A stretch of 64,000 nt of DNA, taken from assembly GCA_022885665.1 (NCBI GenBank), contig JAGQDJ010000091.1:62001-126000 (forward strand). The letters run 5' to 3'. Shown piece by piece: positions 48,022-61,525 of the stretch. Position numbers and translations under genes: made by a program. The DNA is from Triops longicaudatus (taxonomy: Eukaryota > Arthropoda > Branchiopoda > Notostraca > Triopsidae). Positions within the stretch are counted from its first letter, which is position 1, and each line of letters begins with the position of its first letter. The notes below the pieces were generated by a model. That model was given only the letters and a program-made list of their open reading frames with translations, searched no databases and had not been told where the DNA came from.

Positions 48022-51000
48022 TCAAGCCTCCCAGTCAGCTAAACTATGGCCTGTTTCTGCCAACGTTCGCCGAGTCATAACTTCAATGTCTTTCAGGAGC
48101 TGATCCGTCTCCTCGTCCAAGTTATTAGCATTGGTTGGACTGGGACGAAACTGCCGATAATTAATAGTGTTAGTATTCAGGCTAAGCTGAATAACACGAG
48201 CTCGATTAACAACAGAGGAAGAGATGGTAGGTAATACTGGTCCCTTGCGATTTTCGCACGCGTCCATCACAGTTGGCCACACGTCTTCTGCATCGTCGCC
48301 AGCGAGTAGATTTGAATGTAAAAGGCAATCTCGGCTTCGAGAACTACGCTGTGTAGGCATCTTCCTCTCCCCTGTTCTCGACTCCCCACCCCCACCGGGG
48401 AAATTGTCCCCGTCTGTGTCCCATTCTAAGGAATTGCAAGCTGAAGACGAACGCGACTGAACTACAACACTCGCCGAATCCACGGTATTGCCATCTACAG
48501 ACATGTCGTCCTCGTCTTCCATTGGCTCACCAGGTTCCTCCCCTGGAGCAGCAATTAGTCCTGTGAGAAATTTAACAAACAACAAGAGAATCGTTAACAA
48601 GATCCACACCATAAAATAACGGCAGCAACAGCTTGAGTGCTCAGCTTGCAAGATTAAAGGCACAATTTGCTCAGTTCTCAAGAAGTCATCCGGACACTCC
48701 ATTTGTCACTGCCTTTGCAGCCACCATGAGGCAAGATAGGTGTAAAATAAATAAGAAATAATAGCGTGAAGAATATCTTATCTTGCGTTCACATCCCAGT
48801 TCTCTTGAATAAGTAAGAGAGATGGGAATCTCCTGTCCGTTTCACTTGGCTGTCCTATTTCTTTCCTACATCCAAAGCACAAGCTTTGCTCTGTACCTAT
48901 TCACCTTTGATACTATGTGTGTATTTTTTTTTCTTTTCTTCTTTTTTAAGAAAAAAAAAAAACAAATACCGACTTGAAAGCTCTTTCATTTCGAGAATGC
49001 AAATACTTGGTAATACTTCCAGTTGACAGAAAACACAGACTGGTAGTGGTACTGTACCTTCATGTTCCCATTCGAGATCCAAGGAAGACGGAGGAGTGGA
49101 AAAGCGCGTGTTGGTCCATTCACTTGATTTCGAAGAAGCAACGGCGGCACCCAAGAAGAACGACGGAAAAGCGTTATGTTGTAATGCTCGGGCGGCTAAA
49201 GCTCGAGCATCCAATAACGGATAACCCATTTCCACCAAAGGCTCGGCTGACTCGCTTCGATTTCCTAGGTTCCTGAAAACACAATAATATTAAGCAATTG
49301 AAGTCCCTGTCCCTTTGACCTTTCGTTCTCGCTATATTTCGTCAAGAAAGTATTATATCTTAACTAACCTCCTAGACTGGAAAGGTTGCCCAGATGCGCG
49401 CTTAGTAGCAAAGCGAAGCGGAAGTCGGGAAAAAAAACATTTCTTCTTGGATGAATCACCAGGACTCGGAGCAGCAGTCGACACTCTGGATTGGCCGGAA
49501 ACTGATATTAAGTCTTCGAGGTCTTCTTGTGCCAGATCACTGGGACGATAGTACTAAAAATCCCAGCATATAAAGAAAGTTATATTAGAACGACCTTTCC
49601 GATGAAAAAAAAGAAAACCAGCTCAACTTAACACTGCTTTTCAGCTTCCTTGAAATCAACAGAGAGAAGGTTAATTTAATTTCACTCATCACACCTCAGC
49701 TTTTAATTACATTACGAGCTACTCCCTAGCGGATACAGGCACGATAAGAGGGTGGCTGAATGTATAGCTCAAACCAACCGAAATATAAAGTACTGACGCA
49801 AAACATCCCTCATTCCCCAGGGCATACAGTATCCACCATTATATACTAATGCACGACCATTAGCGTTGTGAGTTTTGTGAAATCCCCAACTTGTCAAGGC
49901 CAAAGTAGCAATTATAGTTCTCTAGTTTTGATGTTTCCTCCCCGACGCAAGTTTGGGCATACTCGAAAGTTCCGCGAAACTCACGGCAACCGTAAACAAA
50001 CAATAAAAAAAAGATATCACGTATTGTACTTTACCTTAATCTTTCCTCGCGAGAGTAACGATATTCTGAAACAACGAAGACATAAGGGTCTAAGTTTTCC
50101 CTCCAATGAATGTCACGTTTACACGACGCAACTTGTGCAGGATAATTTGCGGTCACGGATTCATCTATATCCCTCATGAGAAACGGCTTTTGCACAGTCA
50201 TGAACAGTCTGTGCAACGGACATACCTCGTTATTGAGGAAAGTTAATATGTGATGCCTACGTACTATTAGTTATCCCTATCTGAATCAACAGGCGGAATT
50301 TGTGCTCATCCGTGAAATCGAAAGGAAACATTAAGGTTTATATTAGCTTTTGTCCGTTATCAAACGAAACGCAAACATGGGTATGAACAACTACGTATTC
50401 GAGAGAAAAAGTGAAGGCAATTCCAGTGATAAGTTTATCGAGATCAAACTGCGTCGTGTATTGTGGCCAGAAGTAGTGTTCCTTTAAACTAAGAATTGGT
50501 CCAGCACTTACCCAGTAGGCCAGTACTCATCTTTGGTTTCATCCGGCGTTTCTTCTTCCTGGAATTGAACACGGTTTTGTGGGCTGCGGTGATACTGCCT
50601 GTCGAAATAATAAGAAAAAAGGGTAGATGTCTCAGTTATGTATTACACATACCAAGAAGAGCGCTTTCAACTAGATTACGTTGTCAATCAGATCAGCTCG
50701 GGATATAAATCTTTTGGGGGGCAAAAATAAAGAGCATTGCGGACGATAAAGCCCCTCGACCAGTATTAACACTGTTGGGACATCCCAAGCACGAACTTGT
50801 TCGCGGTTGTATATTTCCTGAAGTCTTTCACGCACTACTTAAATTCTTTTTCTTTTCACAACCACAGCTAATCATTGTAGCAATGAGTTTCTAGGAAGGA
50901 ATAGAGATGGACGGTTATAAAGGAGAATGCTTGTGCTTTTTTCAAATCCTTCTACAGTTAAGGAATGGCACAGGCCACCAAATTGAAAGGCTCAGAAACA

Positions 51001-51533
51001 GAAAAAGGGAGTAATACTTGGGCTTTAGACGGATTCGTAGAGGCGGACAGGGGCAACATACTCCCTCTGTTGATGAACCGCCCACTGACCAGCAATTCCC
51101 CATTGCCTAGGCACTAACAACACACCGTCTGCGGGGAATTCCTTACGAATATTACTGCCATCGTTAACCCTAGTCACAACACGGCTGAATGTATGCCCCC
51201 AGAAAACTTGACAACGATCGGTTGGACGAAGTCGGTCAAAAAAGTTAAAATCTTAGCTTAGCTGACACATAATTCGAGTCACATTAGAGACAGCTTGCAA
51301 CAAAAGGAATGCAATCAAGTGTCTCTGTGTACCAAAGAGTAAACGATCCGGCGCCTGTCTGCAACTTTTACCCTTTCTAGAGCACCCTTCAAGGCGACTA
51401 AAACTGGAAAGCTTTGTTCATACGGATAGCTATGTGTTGCTCAATCGATACATGCGCCAGGAAGGATCCACGCAATGGGTAGGTACCGTTTGGTGGCGGG
51501 GAACTCTCACCGCATTGTATGTGAGTTCCTCAT
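48022..51533 (-). CDS. Unrecognised acidic, serine-rich protein (five exons)
   Basis: Exons 51533-51511, 50598-50512, 49539-49369, 49272-49058 and 48560-48022 join in consistent phase to 344 aa. I do not recognise the family. From the N-terminus: a polar stretch (FQEEETPDETKDEYWPTGDL then AQEDLEDLISVSG), a basic patch around KKKCFFSRLPLRFATKR, an Ala-rich helix-like segment (LLDARALAARALQHNAF), the twin motifs SSLDLEWEHEG and NSLEWDTDGD about 45 residues apart, a Gly/Ser-rich stretch, and a C-terminal helix-like end (DEETDQLLKDIEVMTRRTLA). No signal peptide or transmembrane segment remains. The hydrophobic run upstream of 48560 is intronic. The 23-base first exon is the weakest part, and an alternative upstream frame also fits the splice phase using the acceptor four bases further into exon 2. 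Confidence 0.6.
51017..51240 (-). CDS. Possible alternative exon inside the first intron of the 48-51.5 kb gene
   Basis: On the minus strand an open frame of about 70 codons reads FFDRLRPTDRCQVFWGHTFS, continues with KEFPADGVLLVPRQWGIAGQ and ends at YVAPVRLYESV and a stop. The residue mix looks protein-like and a possible acceptor (GCTAAG) precedes it. It has no ATG of its own and lies between two exons of the surrounding gene. It could be an alternative terminal exon, part of a nested gene or chance. I do not recognise a family. Confidence 0.25.
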
Positions 51534-53359
51534 ATTTGGTGTAGGAATCTATATTTCTTAACCTATGCAAAAAGAGCAGTTCCGAAAGAAAAGTTCCCGC
51601 GGCGTAGTTACTATAGAAGATGAAAAGCGTGCTGAGTAGTTCAAGATGTGCACCGATATGGCATAAATCTGTCTCTCTCTGCCACCGGGATTTGAGTGGA
51701 AGCAAGAAAAATCAAAATATTGCGCTGTACCGATTTCCTGCCAGAAAATTTTGTCGCTGAGAATTTGTCTATGAAATCTCTGTTCAATTCAAAGTCGCCG
51801 CCCGTTGAAAAGTCATACAACTGAATTATTTGAAAAATATGGAAATTTATAAGAATTGGAATATTGTGTAGCTGTAGCCCATTTTAAAGCGTGGAACCAT
51901 TGTACCGACAGTACTGCTAATGGGGAAACTTAAACATCAATATTTTGTTTTGTTTTGCATTTGACGGCAAAAAATTAAACCAAGAAAATCTAAGCAAAAC
52001 TTCATTTTTTTATTTTCCTCTTATACCTCCTATCGCGGTTAAGTTCACGTGAGGTAGGCACCACGAACCTTGCAGCAAATAGCCCGAAAGGATTTATCGA
52101 ATTCCTCAAGGTCTATTGATAGCATTAGCTCAGCCACCGACCTTTTCCTTGTAATCTGTTCCCCCGGATGCGCTATTACAGACGCCGGTTACTTAACATT
52201 CCCTAACCGAGTTAAACCTAGACAGAAATCTACATGATGGAAACTAGATTTCGTTAGTCTTTCAATGCATAAAATCCACCCACAGGAAATCAGGACATCT
52301 TTTGAAGGCAGCAATTACCTAGATCTGCTCTTTGTGCAATTCATAGACAATAAAGAACGTTAACGAGACAACGCAGTTTACTAGCACTTTCTGCGAGTAT
52401 AGTTCCTTTTAAAGATGTGTTATTTCAGGAAAATGTGGTTCCTTATGGCCGTGTATCCCATTCTAGCGTTTCGAACATCGAACTGTAATAATTAGAAAAA
52501 TATTTATTTTGTTAATAGCTATTCGTTTCCTACTCACTTCCTGGAATGGAAATTAATACAAGTCTCTACACAAAGAATCTTTTAATGCCCCGTAAACGAT
52601 AACAAAGCCTAGGCGCAATAAATTTCGTTTATCGCGTAACGAATGGCGTGGATCAAGTGATGTTAGCACTTCATCGCCCGTGAGCAGGTTGATAAAACGT
52701 CCTTGCCCTTTTATCAAAATATTTTTTTTCTACTTGTAAGTGATGACTAAGATTCATAACTACCCTAAATGGGTTACATGGCTCTATTGTTGTTGATCTC
52801 CGTGAAAAACAGAGGAAGTTCCGCAAATCCCACTGGGCAAGTTCCGATGTTGCACTGACTTGTAGTCACTTTATTTTGAAGTTATAAAGGACTATTGAGT
52901 TGGAGATTTTTTTTCGACATCCAGAACTCAGGTACTGTGAAGGTTAAGTAATGTCTTCATGTATCAATTAAAAAAATCGTGAAAAGTTAAAATTGACTCA
53001 TACAAATTACACTTTGCTAAATCGCTGTTGCATTGCGAGCTCACAGGAACATTTGATCGCCTTATGCGCATAACGAAGCAAAAAGATAAGTTAGCCGTAA
53101 TATCCTTCACACTAGAGTAAGGTCAGTCATCAGGAATCTTAATCGGCCGCAGTATGTGAATCTCGCACCTGAAACTAATCTCCTCGGCAATGCCGAGCAT
53201 CAACGTCGCTCAACGATGTCCACTAAGGTTCGACCTTTGTAACTTAGAAGCATAAAAGAGCTATAAATAGCCACCTTCATGTCCAATATTGCATAGGCCT
53301 TTGCACTTTCCATCTTAACGTTGCTACCGTTCCCTAGACAAGGAATAGAACATTTTGAA
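51534..53359. other. Intergenic between the unrecognised gene and the AA15 LPMO
   Basis: 1.8 kb separating two divergently transcribed genes, therefore both upstream regions. I see no further gene and no recognisable repeat. Confidence 0.5.
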
Positions 53360-54736
53360 ATGGAGAACAATAATTTTCATATTACTCTGTGTTTTATGGT
53401 AAAACACCTTTAAAGTTCAATTATTGGAAAAGTTAAGTATGTTATATGTTACATTTCAGGCTGTCGTTACACAATTTTGTGGCGTACTCGGACATGGGCG
53501 CATGTATAACCCACCTTCTCGGTCTACAGCTTGGCGTGTGGGTTTCAATACTCCCCATGACGTTAACGACATGGAAGCCTTCTGCGGTGGATTTGATGTA
53601 AGGTCTCACAAAATTTCTTTGATCAACGTTATATAATAATCAATTCTTACAATTTTTCTCTTTCATGGGGCAGCGTCAATGGCTTGTGAACGAAGGACGC
53701 TGCGGGATCTGCGGCGATGCTTTTGACGAGCCTATCAAGCCCCATGAAGCCCCAGGGGGTTTATACGCAACTGGTACGATTGTCCGCACTTACAAGGCAG
53801 GCGAGGTTAGTAAGCAAGAAAAAGACGGGTAATAGAAATAATCCATGTCTCACCAATTAGATGATTTCTATGACAATCGAAATTACCGCAGTTCATCGCG
53901 GCTATTACCAATTCAAGCTTTGTCCAAACAACAATCCCGCACAAGATCCGGACCAGTCTTGCTTCGAAAGGTGAGAAGGAATCAGTGAAGTTTAAACAGT
54001 TCTTTTTAAACGCAAAATGCTATAGACACACGCTGAGATTTCGTGATGGAAGTGATCGCACTTACGTTAACGACCTCACTTCAGGAATGTATACCGTTGA
54101 CGTTCATTTGCCCCAGGGGGTTCAGTGTACCCAATGCATTCTCCAAGTAAACCAATTTTAAGTAAATCCCCAGATGTTGTAACGAAAATGTTCATACCCT
54201 ATTAGTGGACTTACGTAACTGGAAACAGATGGGGCGTCTGTGAAAATGGTACTGGCATGTTGGGCTGTGGACCACAAGAAACATTCCGAGCTTGCGCTGA
54301 TATTGCTATCACAGGCGCAGAAAGGTAATTGCCAAAAATATATATCTTGTAGTGCCACTTTACCCTTTATCCTTGCTATTACAGCGCCACCACCCCAGCA
54401 GCACCAGCTCCTGCGGCTGCTCGACCCACCACAGCAGCAACCACCACGCAAAGACCGACTCCCCCGAGAACTACCACCGCACGCCCGGGGACTGCTAAGC
54501 CCACTACAACAACTCAGAAACCAAAAACTACTACTATACGTCCTACAGCTCCCACGGTTCCTACCTCGCGACCTACGCCCCTGCCTGCGGCAACTCCTAC
54601 GGCAGGACGCCCAGGAGCCTGCACAACTTACAAAGCTGTTGGTTCCTTCGTTTCCGTGTCCGGCTCGAATGCCTGGTGTCAATCACTCTGCAGTCGCAGT
54701 TTTTGTCCACCAACTCACTGCACATGTGCCTCATAA
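53360..54736 (+). CDS. AA15 lytic polysaccharide monooxygenase with linker and Cys-rich C-terminal domain
   Basis: Seven exons: 53360-53398, 53460-53597, 53674-53805, 53861-53970, 54026-54146, 54206-54324 and 54385-54736, 336 aa. The enzyme is secreted: residues 1-24 form a signal peptide ending GVLG, so the mature protein begins with His25 in HGRMYNPPSRSTAWR, the copper histidine brace expected of an LPMO. His83 in KPHEAPGG is the likely second copper ligand. ICGD, YQFKLCPNN, a set of paired cysteines and the ENGTGMLGCGPQETFRACAD motif fit the chitin/cellulose-active AA15 family of arthropods. From residue 188 a Pro/Thr-rich linker leads to a 38-residue Cys-rich domain (WCQSLC..CPPTHCTC), probably carbohydrate-binding. 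Likely role: oxidative attack on chitin in cuticle or food. Confidence 0.93.
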
Positions 54737-55240
54737 CAGTGTTAATATTGGTTAGTTTTAGCTTAAACTCCAAGAAATGTTCCGCTTTTGTAAATCTATT
54801 CGCTCTCTCCCCTTGTTGAGTTTATTTCGAGAACGAATTAAATCTCCTAACCAGTCAAGCACTTGTCTTAACAATTGTTGAATCATTTCTTATAATAGTA
54901 GAGCAGTAAAAACAAACTATCACAGTAGTGTCCAAAAAGCATTTCCAGCTTGGCTGTATCTGCAAATGCTTATTGTCACTTCGGGGAACTTGAGAATGAT
55001 AACATTGCACTACGGGTATAGTAAGAAAACGACGTATGACAAAACAGAAATTACACTGGGATATGTTGAACAAGTCATCTTTACCGTGACATGTAACGAA
55101 AGCTAAGTAGATCGAAACTTGCTAGAACATCCATCGACGACAAAAGGTGAAGTGACAAAAATAAACACGTTTTCGATACCACATTTTGCTAGTGAAAACT
55201 AAGTCACACACTAACTTCAGATGAACTGTTGAAATGCTAG
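54737..55240. other. Convergent spacer, LPMO and SLC6 3' ends
   Basis: About 500 bases shared by the 3' ends of two converging genes. An AATAAA for the plus-strand gene lies at 55160-55165. No gene seen. Confidence 0.5.
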
Positions 55241-58200
55241 CTAAACGAGTACGGGTGTCGGCTCGTCATCACACGCAATCATGACTTGTGAAGGAACGGG
55301 TTCGTATGTGTGGCCTACCCCGTCGTCTTCTTCCGCGGGAACGTTTCCGTTAATCGGGGGGCTGGGCTGCGTTTCGCGCCACGGTGTTGTTAAGGTTCGC
55401 AGGCGCTGGAGGAGTTAGGAAATGTTATGAATAAATAAATAATAATGATCTGAGCACAAAAGAAGTTTTAGTTACTTGAGTGAAGCTTCCAGGAGTGATG
55501 CACAACTGATAAATGGCAACTCCAGGAATCATGGCGACACTAGACCCAGCAATGGTCCACCCCAGAGCGTTAGCCCACGCAGGGTACTGATACCCTTCAT
55601 AGGATAATGGCGTATACTCGAGCAATCCGTAGACAATGATTACCTAAAAGTCCCCAAGGCACAGAAGTAAAGCTTGAAAACGCCAGCGAAAAAAAGGGGG
55701 AAATAACGGGAGTGTATGGATTTTACCATGAGAAAAAGTGGCGCGACAAACTTCCAGCAAACGAGCCAATAAACACCCGGGTAAAAGCCCATCATTTCCT
55801 TGATGTCTCTACGGAACCGGTGGATGCCTATAGGTGAGCGCAAAACAAAAAAGCAAAGCGACGTTACGCACTTTATGCTTTTTGTCTTCAATGGGAGACA
55901 TATTTACCGTAAATCCAGGAAACGGCGATAGCTTCGCATAAAACGGCCACTAAAATTGAGTAGCCAGCTGCATAACGGTCGAGAAGATTAAAAAAGTAAA
56001 AGCCACCCTAGAAACAAAGTAAACACATGTTATGGCAATTTTGTCGGGCACATACGGCTATGCATTACTATCGCATTAGCGAATCAACGTTCGTAAACCT
56101 ATCCTTTAATTATCTTTTGAGTTTATTCACGTGAGCACTTGTTCACACTATTCTCGTAATCTGAGCCAATGGAGAACTATGGAGTTTAACTAAAGAGCTC
56201 TCCGCTTATTAAGAATGCTTCAGGACGGGGTTAATGATTTTGTCTTTAGCGGAAATTTGTCTTATCAGGAATTCGATTTGCATAAATGTTACAAAACTGG
56301 ACCGTACACTTTGCTGCTAGTTAAATGGAATATCATCTTATCAGAATTCGACTTCAGTGGAGTTCATTGCATTGGCGAACCAATGTAACGGCTCCATATA
56401 AAGTTTCGAACATGCGTTAAACCGAAAGTATCAAATCTTTTGTGTTATTTGGAGAAGTAACTCTTCTTCGTTTGTAGATCACCTTGCTAAAGCTTCGTTA
56501 TAGGCCTACACGCGTTTTTTATGCATAAATAACATGAGGAAATCTTTTCTTGATTTTGGAAAATTGCTTGTCACGTCATTTCAGCAAACAGCCAAATAAT
56601 TGGCAAAGTTTGCTTTCTACATGTGTTTAAAATTACAGTTTAGCTTATAACATTTGTGACGTTCACTAGCTTTCGCTGATTTTTATTAAATCTTAATCAC
56701 CTTCACTCGTTACGATTTTTATTGCATTTGGCGTTGGTAACATGCAAACCACAAGAGAAACTTAGGTCTGCACTACTGTTATTACTATCGGAAAGGTTTG
56801 TCGAAATATCCAAACACATATTTAATTATCGCTGAAAATTGTCTAGTATCACATGTTTTACAGTTGCCCATATTGAGTTCTTGAGTTATTCTCAAAATTA
56901 AATAGACACGTATGTTCCAACTTGATGAAATGTTCGTCGACTAAGTGCAAAATGCCTAATAAAGCTACCAACGTCCTTATAACCGCATATGTTATTTCTG
57001 TCATACCCCACGATCTTAGTCGTCCTATTTAAAAGAGGTTTTGGACTTACCTTGTTTTATTAAAAAAAAATCGTTGAGTTTAACGTAGCCTTACTTGAGA
57101 ACATGACGCCAAGCCCACGATGAAGTAAAGAGTGAATAAAAGAGCGACGAAAATTTCTCTATGGCGTCCAATGATGGGAAACTCATCACTGAAAGCTGTG
57201 ATGATAGCTTCTGAGCCTCCGAACTAAAAAAAAAAAAAAACATGAAAGTAATTAAGTAAGGTTTACAAAAAATTACTAGAGCCATACAGAGCTGTCCAAT
57301 CCAAGTGTCATAAGCATCATAAAAAACATAAGTGCCCAGAACGTGGAGCCAGGCATTGTGGCAATAGCTTCTGGATAAACGACGAAAACAAGTCCAGGTC
57401 CTTCTGTAGCGATTTTTTCGATTGGCGTGGAAGAGCGGTTAGCCATGTATCCAAGGACAGAGAAAATAACGAAGCCAGCCAAAAAACTTGTCGACGAGTT
57501 AATTAAACTTGTAAGTATTGCATCCCTGGGAGACAGATTAAGTTTTATGAATTTGAAATAGTTTGTTGCGTAAATATCAAACAACTAAATTACTTGTACA
57601 CGTTGTTGTGGAAGTGGTTATATGAGGCAAAAGCCATTAGTACACCAAAACCAGGCCCAAGAGAAAAGAAGACTTGCGTTGCTGCATCAACCCACACCTA
57701 GCGCAATTACGTAAAAACTGTTTTTTAACATCTCATTACTTTCACATAATATTATTAATTGACATTTTCTGCAACTTTTGATTGTGCGTCGTAACACCGT
57801 GTATCATTCTTTTAGCTCCGATTTTTTGCATATATGTTAAACCTGTTGGTAACTGCTTGTTGTTAAACATTATTGTGCTTTCCTTTCGACTAGAAATTAC
57901 GGTACGTACCTGGGCATCTTTGAGGGCAGCAAAATTGGGAGATAAATAGTACCGAATGCCTTCAGCTGATCCCGGCAATGTAATTCCACGGATGAGTAAA
58001 ATAACGAGGACAACATAAGGGAACAGGGCCGTGAACCATACCACCTTAAGAATGAAAATGTAAACTCAGTATGGGGAAGTGTTGAACCTAATAACGTGAG
58101 AACATCGGAGATGTTATGGACATGAGAGCTTTGATAGCTTTCAGTGTATACAACAGCTGAACTTAAGTGGGGAAAAATGTATATCCATCATGTTTACCTT

Positions 58201-61200
58201 GCCTGAAGTGGAAATGCCTTTCCAGAGGCTAAAGTAGCAAATGAGATAGACGACGAGTAAACATAGAGCAAGATCCCATTTGATTACACCAAGATCTTCA
58301 ATTCCGTTACTTTTATCTAATTCGAGCATTCCACGCCTAAAACACGCGCATTCGATTCAATTTTTCACCATGTAATTTAAACAACTTACGTGAAATACTC
58401 CAAAGCTGGAGAACTAAAGTTTTTCTTCACATACTCACCATCCGCATCCACAACCTGACTGTTATTACTCACAAGTGCCGACTATTGTTATACATAAAAA
58501 GAAACAAAAGGAGCTTCAACATTTTCTAAGAAAAAACGGACAAGTATCCGTAATCATGTCATTCGCATTACCTCTAAGCAATCGGGCGTATTCCACGTAT
58601 TATTACAATTTTCCCATGGCAGTATCGTCCGGAATGAGGACAAGAAATAGTGAAGTGCCCAGGCGATGATTACGTTGTAGTAAAAGTCAACATAAAATGC
58701 AATAAGGGCTACTGCGTAGCCAATTCCTAGAAGAGGAAAAAGGGAAGCTTTTGCTAATGCTCGCCTACTTATTTTTAGTCAGGTTCCGACAATCTCACAC
58801 GAAGTAACAAAATTGCCGAGTGAATGGACACCTAGAAAATGTTAGCCATAGAAAATACTTCAATCATTACGCTTCTCTTTTCTTCAATAAATTGTGTATC
58901 AGTTGTTAAAATATAAGGTTTTACTTTACTCAATTCTCCCAGGTGGAGCTATATTTCCCATTTCTCATTTTTTTAGAAAAAAGACAAAACCAAACCAGAC
59001 CTCTCGCAAAGCATTGACACAATCGACAATGAGCCCAAGATAGGTATTCTCAAAGAAAAATATAGGCTAAGCACAGACTGAATTCAGAGTCTTGCTATTT
59101 AATGGGTGACAAGCGCCGGTAAATATTAGCAATGAAATACCCCTTCCCTCCTGCATCACACTTAGTGTTCGTATATCCCTTCTCCAAATAACTCGCTGCA
59201 GCGGGCTACTTCCATCAGCCTATCAGCATTTTATCGAATTCCGTTAACACTAGCTCCTTCCCCAATATGCAGTAAAATTGGAGAGTATTGGAGAATTATT
59301 CCTCATAATACGAATTATCTATAACGTCGCGAGTACTGAAGAGCTTCTTAAGAAGGAAAAGGGGAGAAGAGTCATGTAGAAAAAGTAGCTGGACTTATCG
59401 TTTCACTGGCCTAAGCACAGCCGATCTTCTGGTTGCAAGCACTTTACGCTGGATTAGAAACGTTGTTGAACGCTCTCTTTCCTGCCATCTCCCCTGCTTT
59501 TTACTTTTGAGAACCGAAGCAAGAAAGCTTCCCCAAACGCGCTCGAGCGACTTTTGTCCCACTCAGCGAAGAAATCTTCAGTCCTTCATACAAAATCCGT
59601 CTTCTCCTTTTTCTTAACAAGAAAGTTAAGTGTGCCATGTAGGAACACAAAAAGCGCAGCCCAATGATGCACCATTATTAATCTTGAAAAAAACTGTCAT
59701 TCAAGTTCATCCTCGACCGCTTTGCCTGCCGAAAATTCCCACTTACCTTTTAATAGTGGTACGATTCTTCCCCAACTCGTAATTGCCCCTTTGCGGTAAA
59801 ACTGTCCAAGAGCCAATTCCATGTAAAACAGGGGAATTCCGCCCACAAACAGCATCGTGCAATACGGGATAAGGAATGCGCCTAAAAAATTGTGTAAGTC
59901 TATTAAAATAACGTGCGTTTATTTATTATTATTTTTAGCATAAACTAACAATTACAGGCTAAGGATTTTTTTATGACAGAAAATTCCCCTGTCTGGTTTT
60001 CTTCACTCGTTCATCCATCACCTAAAACGCAGTTCTGGAGTCCTTCAGCCTGACAAGCGACACATTTTCACACTATGGCGTTCGTTTTGAGGGGTTGACG
60101 TTCGCATTTTCGGATATAAATCACAGCAAAACAAGGAAACTTGACACCGGCCTTTCGCTGTTGCTTTCGTTACGTTCGTTAATCTCGGTTCAAAGCCTTT
60201 CTTATGGACCCAAATCAACAAGTCGCGGTCGCAAACCGCACTCTTACGCAACACATAAGTGCGACAGTGACAACGCTTAATTAAAAAAGAATCAAATATT
60301 CCTCTCGGACTGTGATCAATGTTGTAAGAAGCCGAAGTTTAATTAAGATACTGTTGGACTTGTTTTGTATGTCTTGCTGTTACTTGTGCGATGCTGAGCT
60401 GGGGATTGTGATCAAGCACCAATCTCTTGTTAACGAAGCATTGGTTCTTCCCACGAAATTCCTTTAGCTCACCTCCCATGCTAGTGGTATTATAGACTAT
60501 TACCCCAACAAAGCTCATCGAACTCATTCTGGGGAAACAATCGTGCTAAGATAAGAAATAAGAACTCAGGAGCCAAGACGCCCCAGACCTTTAACTGCCT
60601 TTTGTGATGAGAAACAAAGAGCGGCCAGGGTATCCACTTAGAGGGGAGAAATATTTACTCGCAAAAAAAACTAAAATGTCGTTCAGTTGATAAAACTGAA
60701 AATTAAAACTAGGCAGACGAGGAGCTTGATGTTATGGCAACGTATTGTTTCCTAGTGTGGGGACACAGAAGATTGAGCAACTCTGCTGTAAGTTTTTGTA
60801 GCAAAGTTGAAGAGGAGTCATTTCTCCACAATGGGATGTGTCGAAATCCTATAAATCTTTCAGTGAGTAACTAATTAAGGAGTTAAGTAGAAGTTATGAG
60901 GCTTGTTTCAACTTGAAGGAAAAGAAAAGTAGATTTTTAATGGTCAATAGGAAGCCGCACGGTTTCTCTATGTTCCGCCGTGTCATTGTGTTCAGGTCAT
61001 ATATGGCACGGGAGGAAATAATAAAAAGACAAGAAATCTTCTGGGTAGGCTGGGCTCAACAACCATAAGAATGAACATGATTCTTGCCCACAGGCGGTAA
61101 TTTGACAGTTGGTACTTGTGGTAATATAAAGTGTCATCATTTTTATTTATTTATTTATTTTTTTTTTAAAGAAAGAATAATCTGGAAAACCATGCAAAGA

Positions 61201-61525
61201 GAAACATTTCCTGTAATTCCGAACGGAAAAATGTTTACTGCTGAATCGAAATTTCAACAAGTTTTCCGCACGTCTGAAACATAACCTTAATGAAGCGTGC
61301 GTAAAACGAAAGTTACCTACCGCCTCCATTTTTGTAGCAGTAATAAGGAAACCGCCAAACATTGGCAAGATCAACTGCGAACCCAATGACCGAAAGTAGA
61401 AAATCAACTTTCTTATTCCAAGTTTCTCGCACTTCTCCATTCTCTTCGACAGGCGAACCCGGTTTCGTTGCGGCCTCGGAATTGGTTGCCGAGTCAGATC
61501 CACGGCTACGAGACAAAAATTCCAT
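55241..61525 (-). CDS. SLC6 monoamine-type neurotransmitter transporter (dopamine/noradrenaline-like)
   Basis: Thirteen exons: 61525-61321, 59881-59747, 58726-58572, 58481-58390, 58336-58198, 58044-57910, 57697-57594, 57525-57288, 57223-57095, 56007-55908, 55827-55727, 55643-55476 and 55405-55241; 621 aa (human DAT 620). It is a sodium/chloride-coupled reuptake carrier of the plasma membrane. TM1 reads SVIGFAVDLANVWRFPY with Asp52, the residue that pairs with the amine in DAT, NET and SERT. IPLFYMELALGQF, FYVDFYYNVIIAWALHYF, KGISTSGKV, GPGFGVLMAFASYN and GLVFVVYPEAIATMP follow in order. Loop 2 has Cys154 and Cys163 with DAT spacing and an NNT glycosylation sequon. YPAWANALGWTIAGSS resembles DAT rather than SERT. 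The last exon encodes a cytoplasmic tail ending PTPVLV. Introns 1, 2 and 9 exceed 1 kb and hold nothing recognised. Confidence 0.95.

Noticed and set aside
48561..48702. Apparent transmembrane segment (WILLTILLLFVKF) in front of the last exon of the unrecognised gene
   Set aside because: Phase and acceptor at 48560 place it in the intron. It is pyrimidine-tract sequence translated by chance.
49868..50216. Open frames on both strands (103 codons plus, 61 codons minus)
   Set aside because: They lie inside an intron of the 48-51.5 kb gene, have no recognisable motif and no good splice partners. I could not exclude a small exon.
54158..54682. 174-codon minus-strand frame rich in Ser, Gly and Arg, and an overlapping 171-codon plus-strand frame
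   Set aside because: Both are shadows of the LPMO linker repeats. The spliced LPMO reading frame explains the region.
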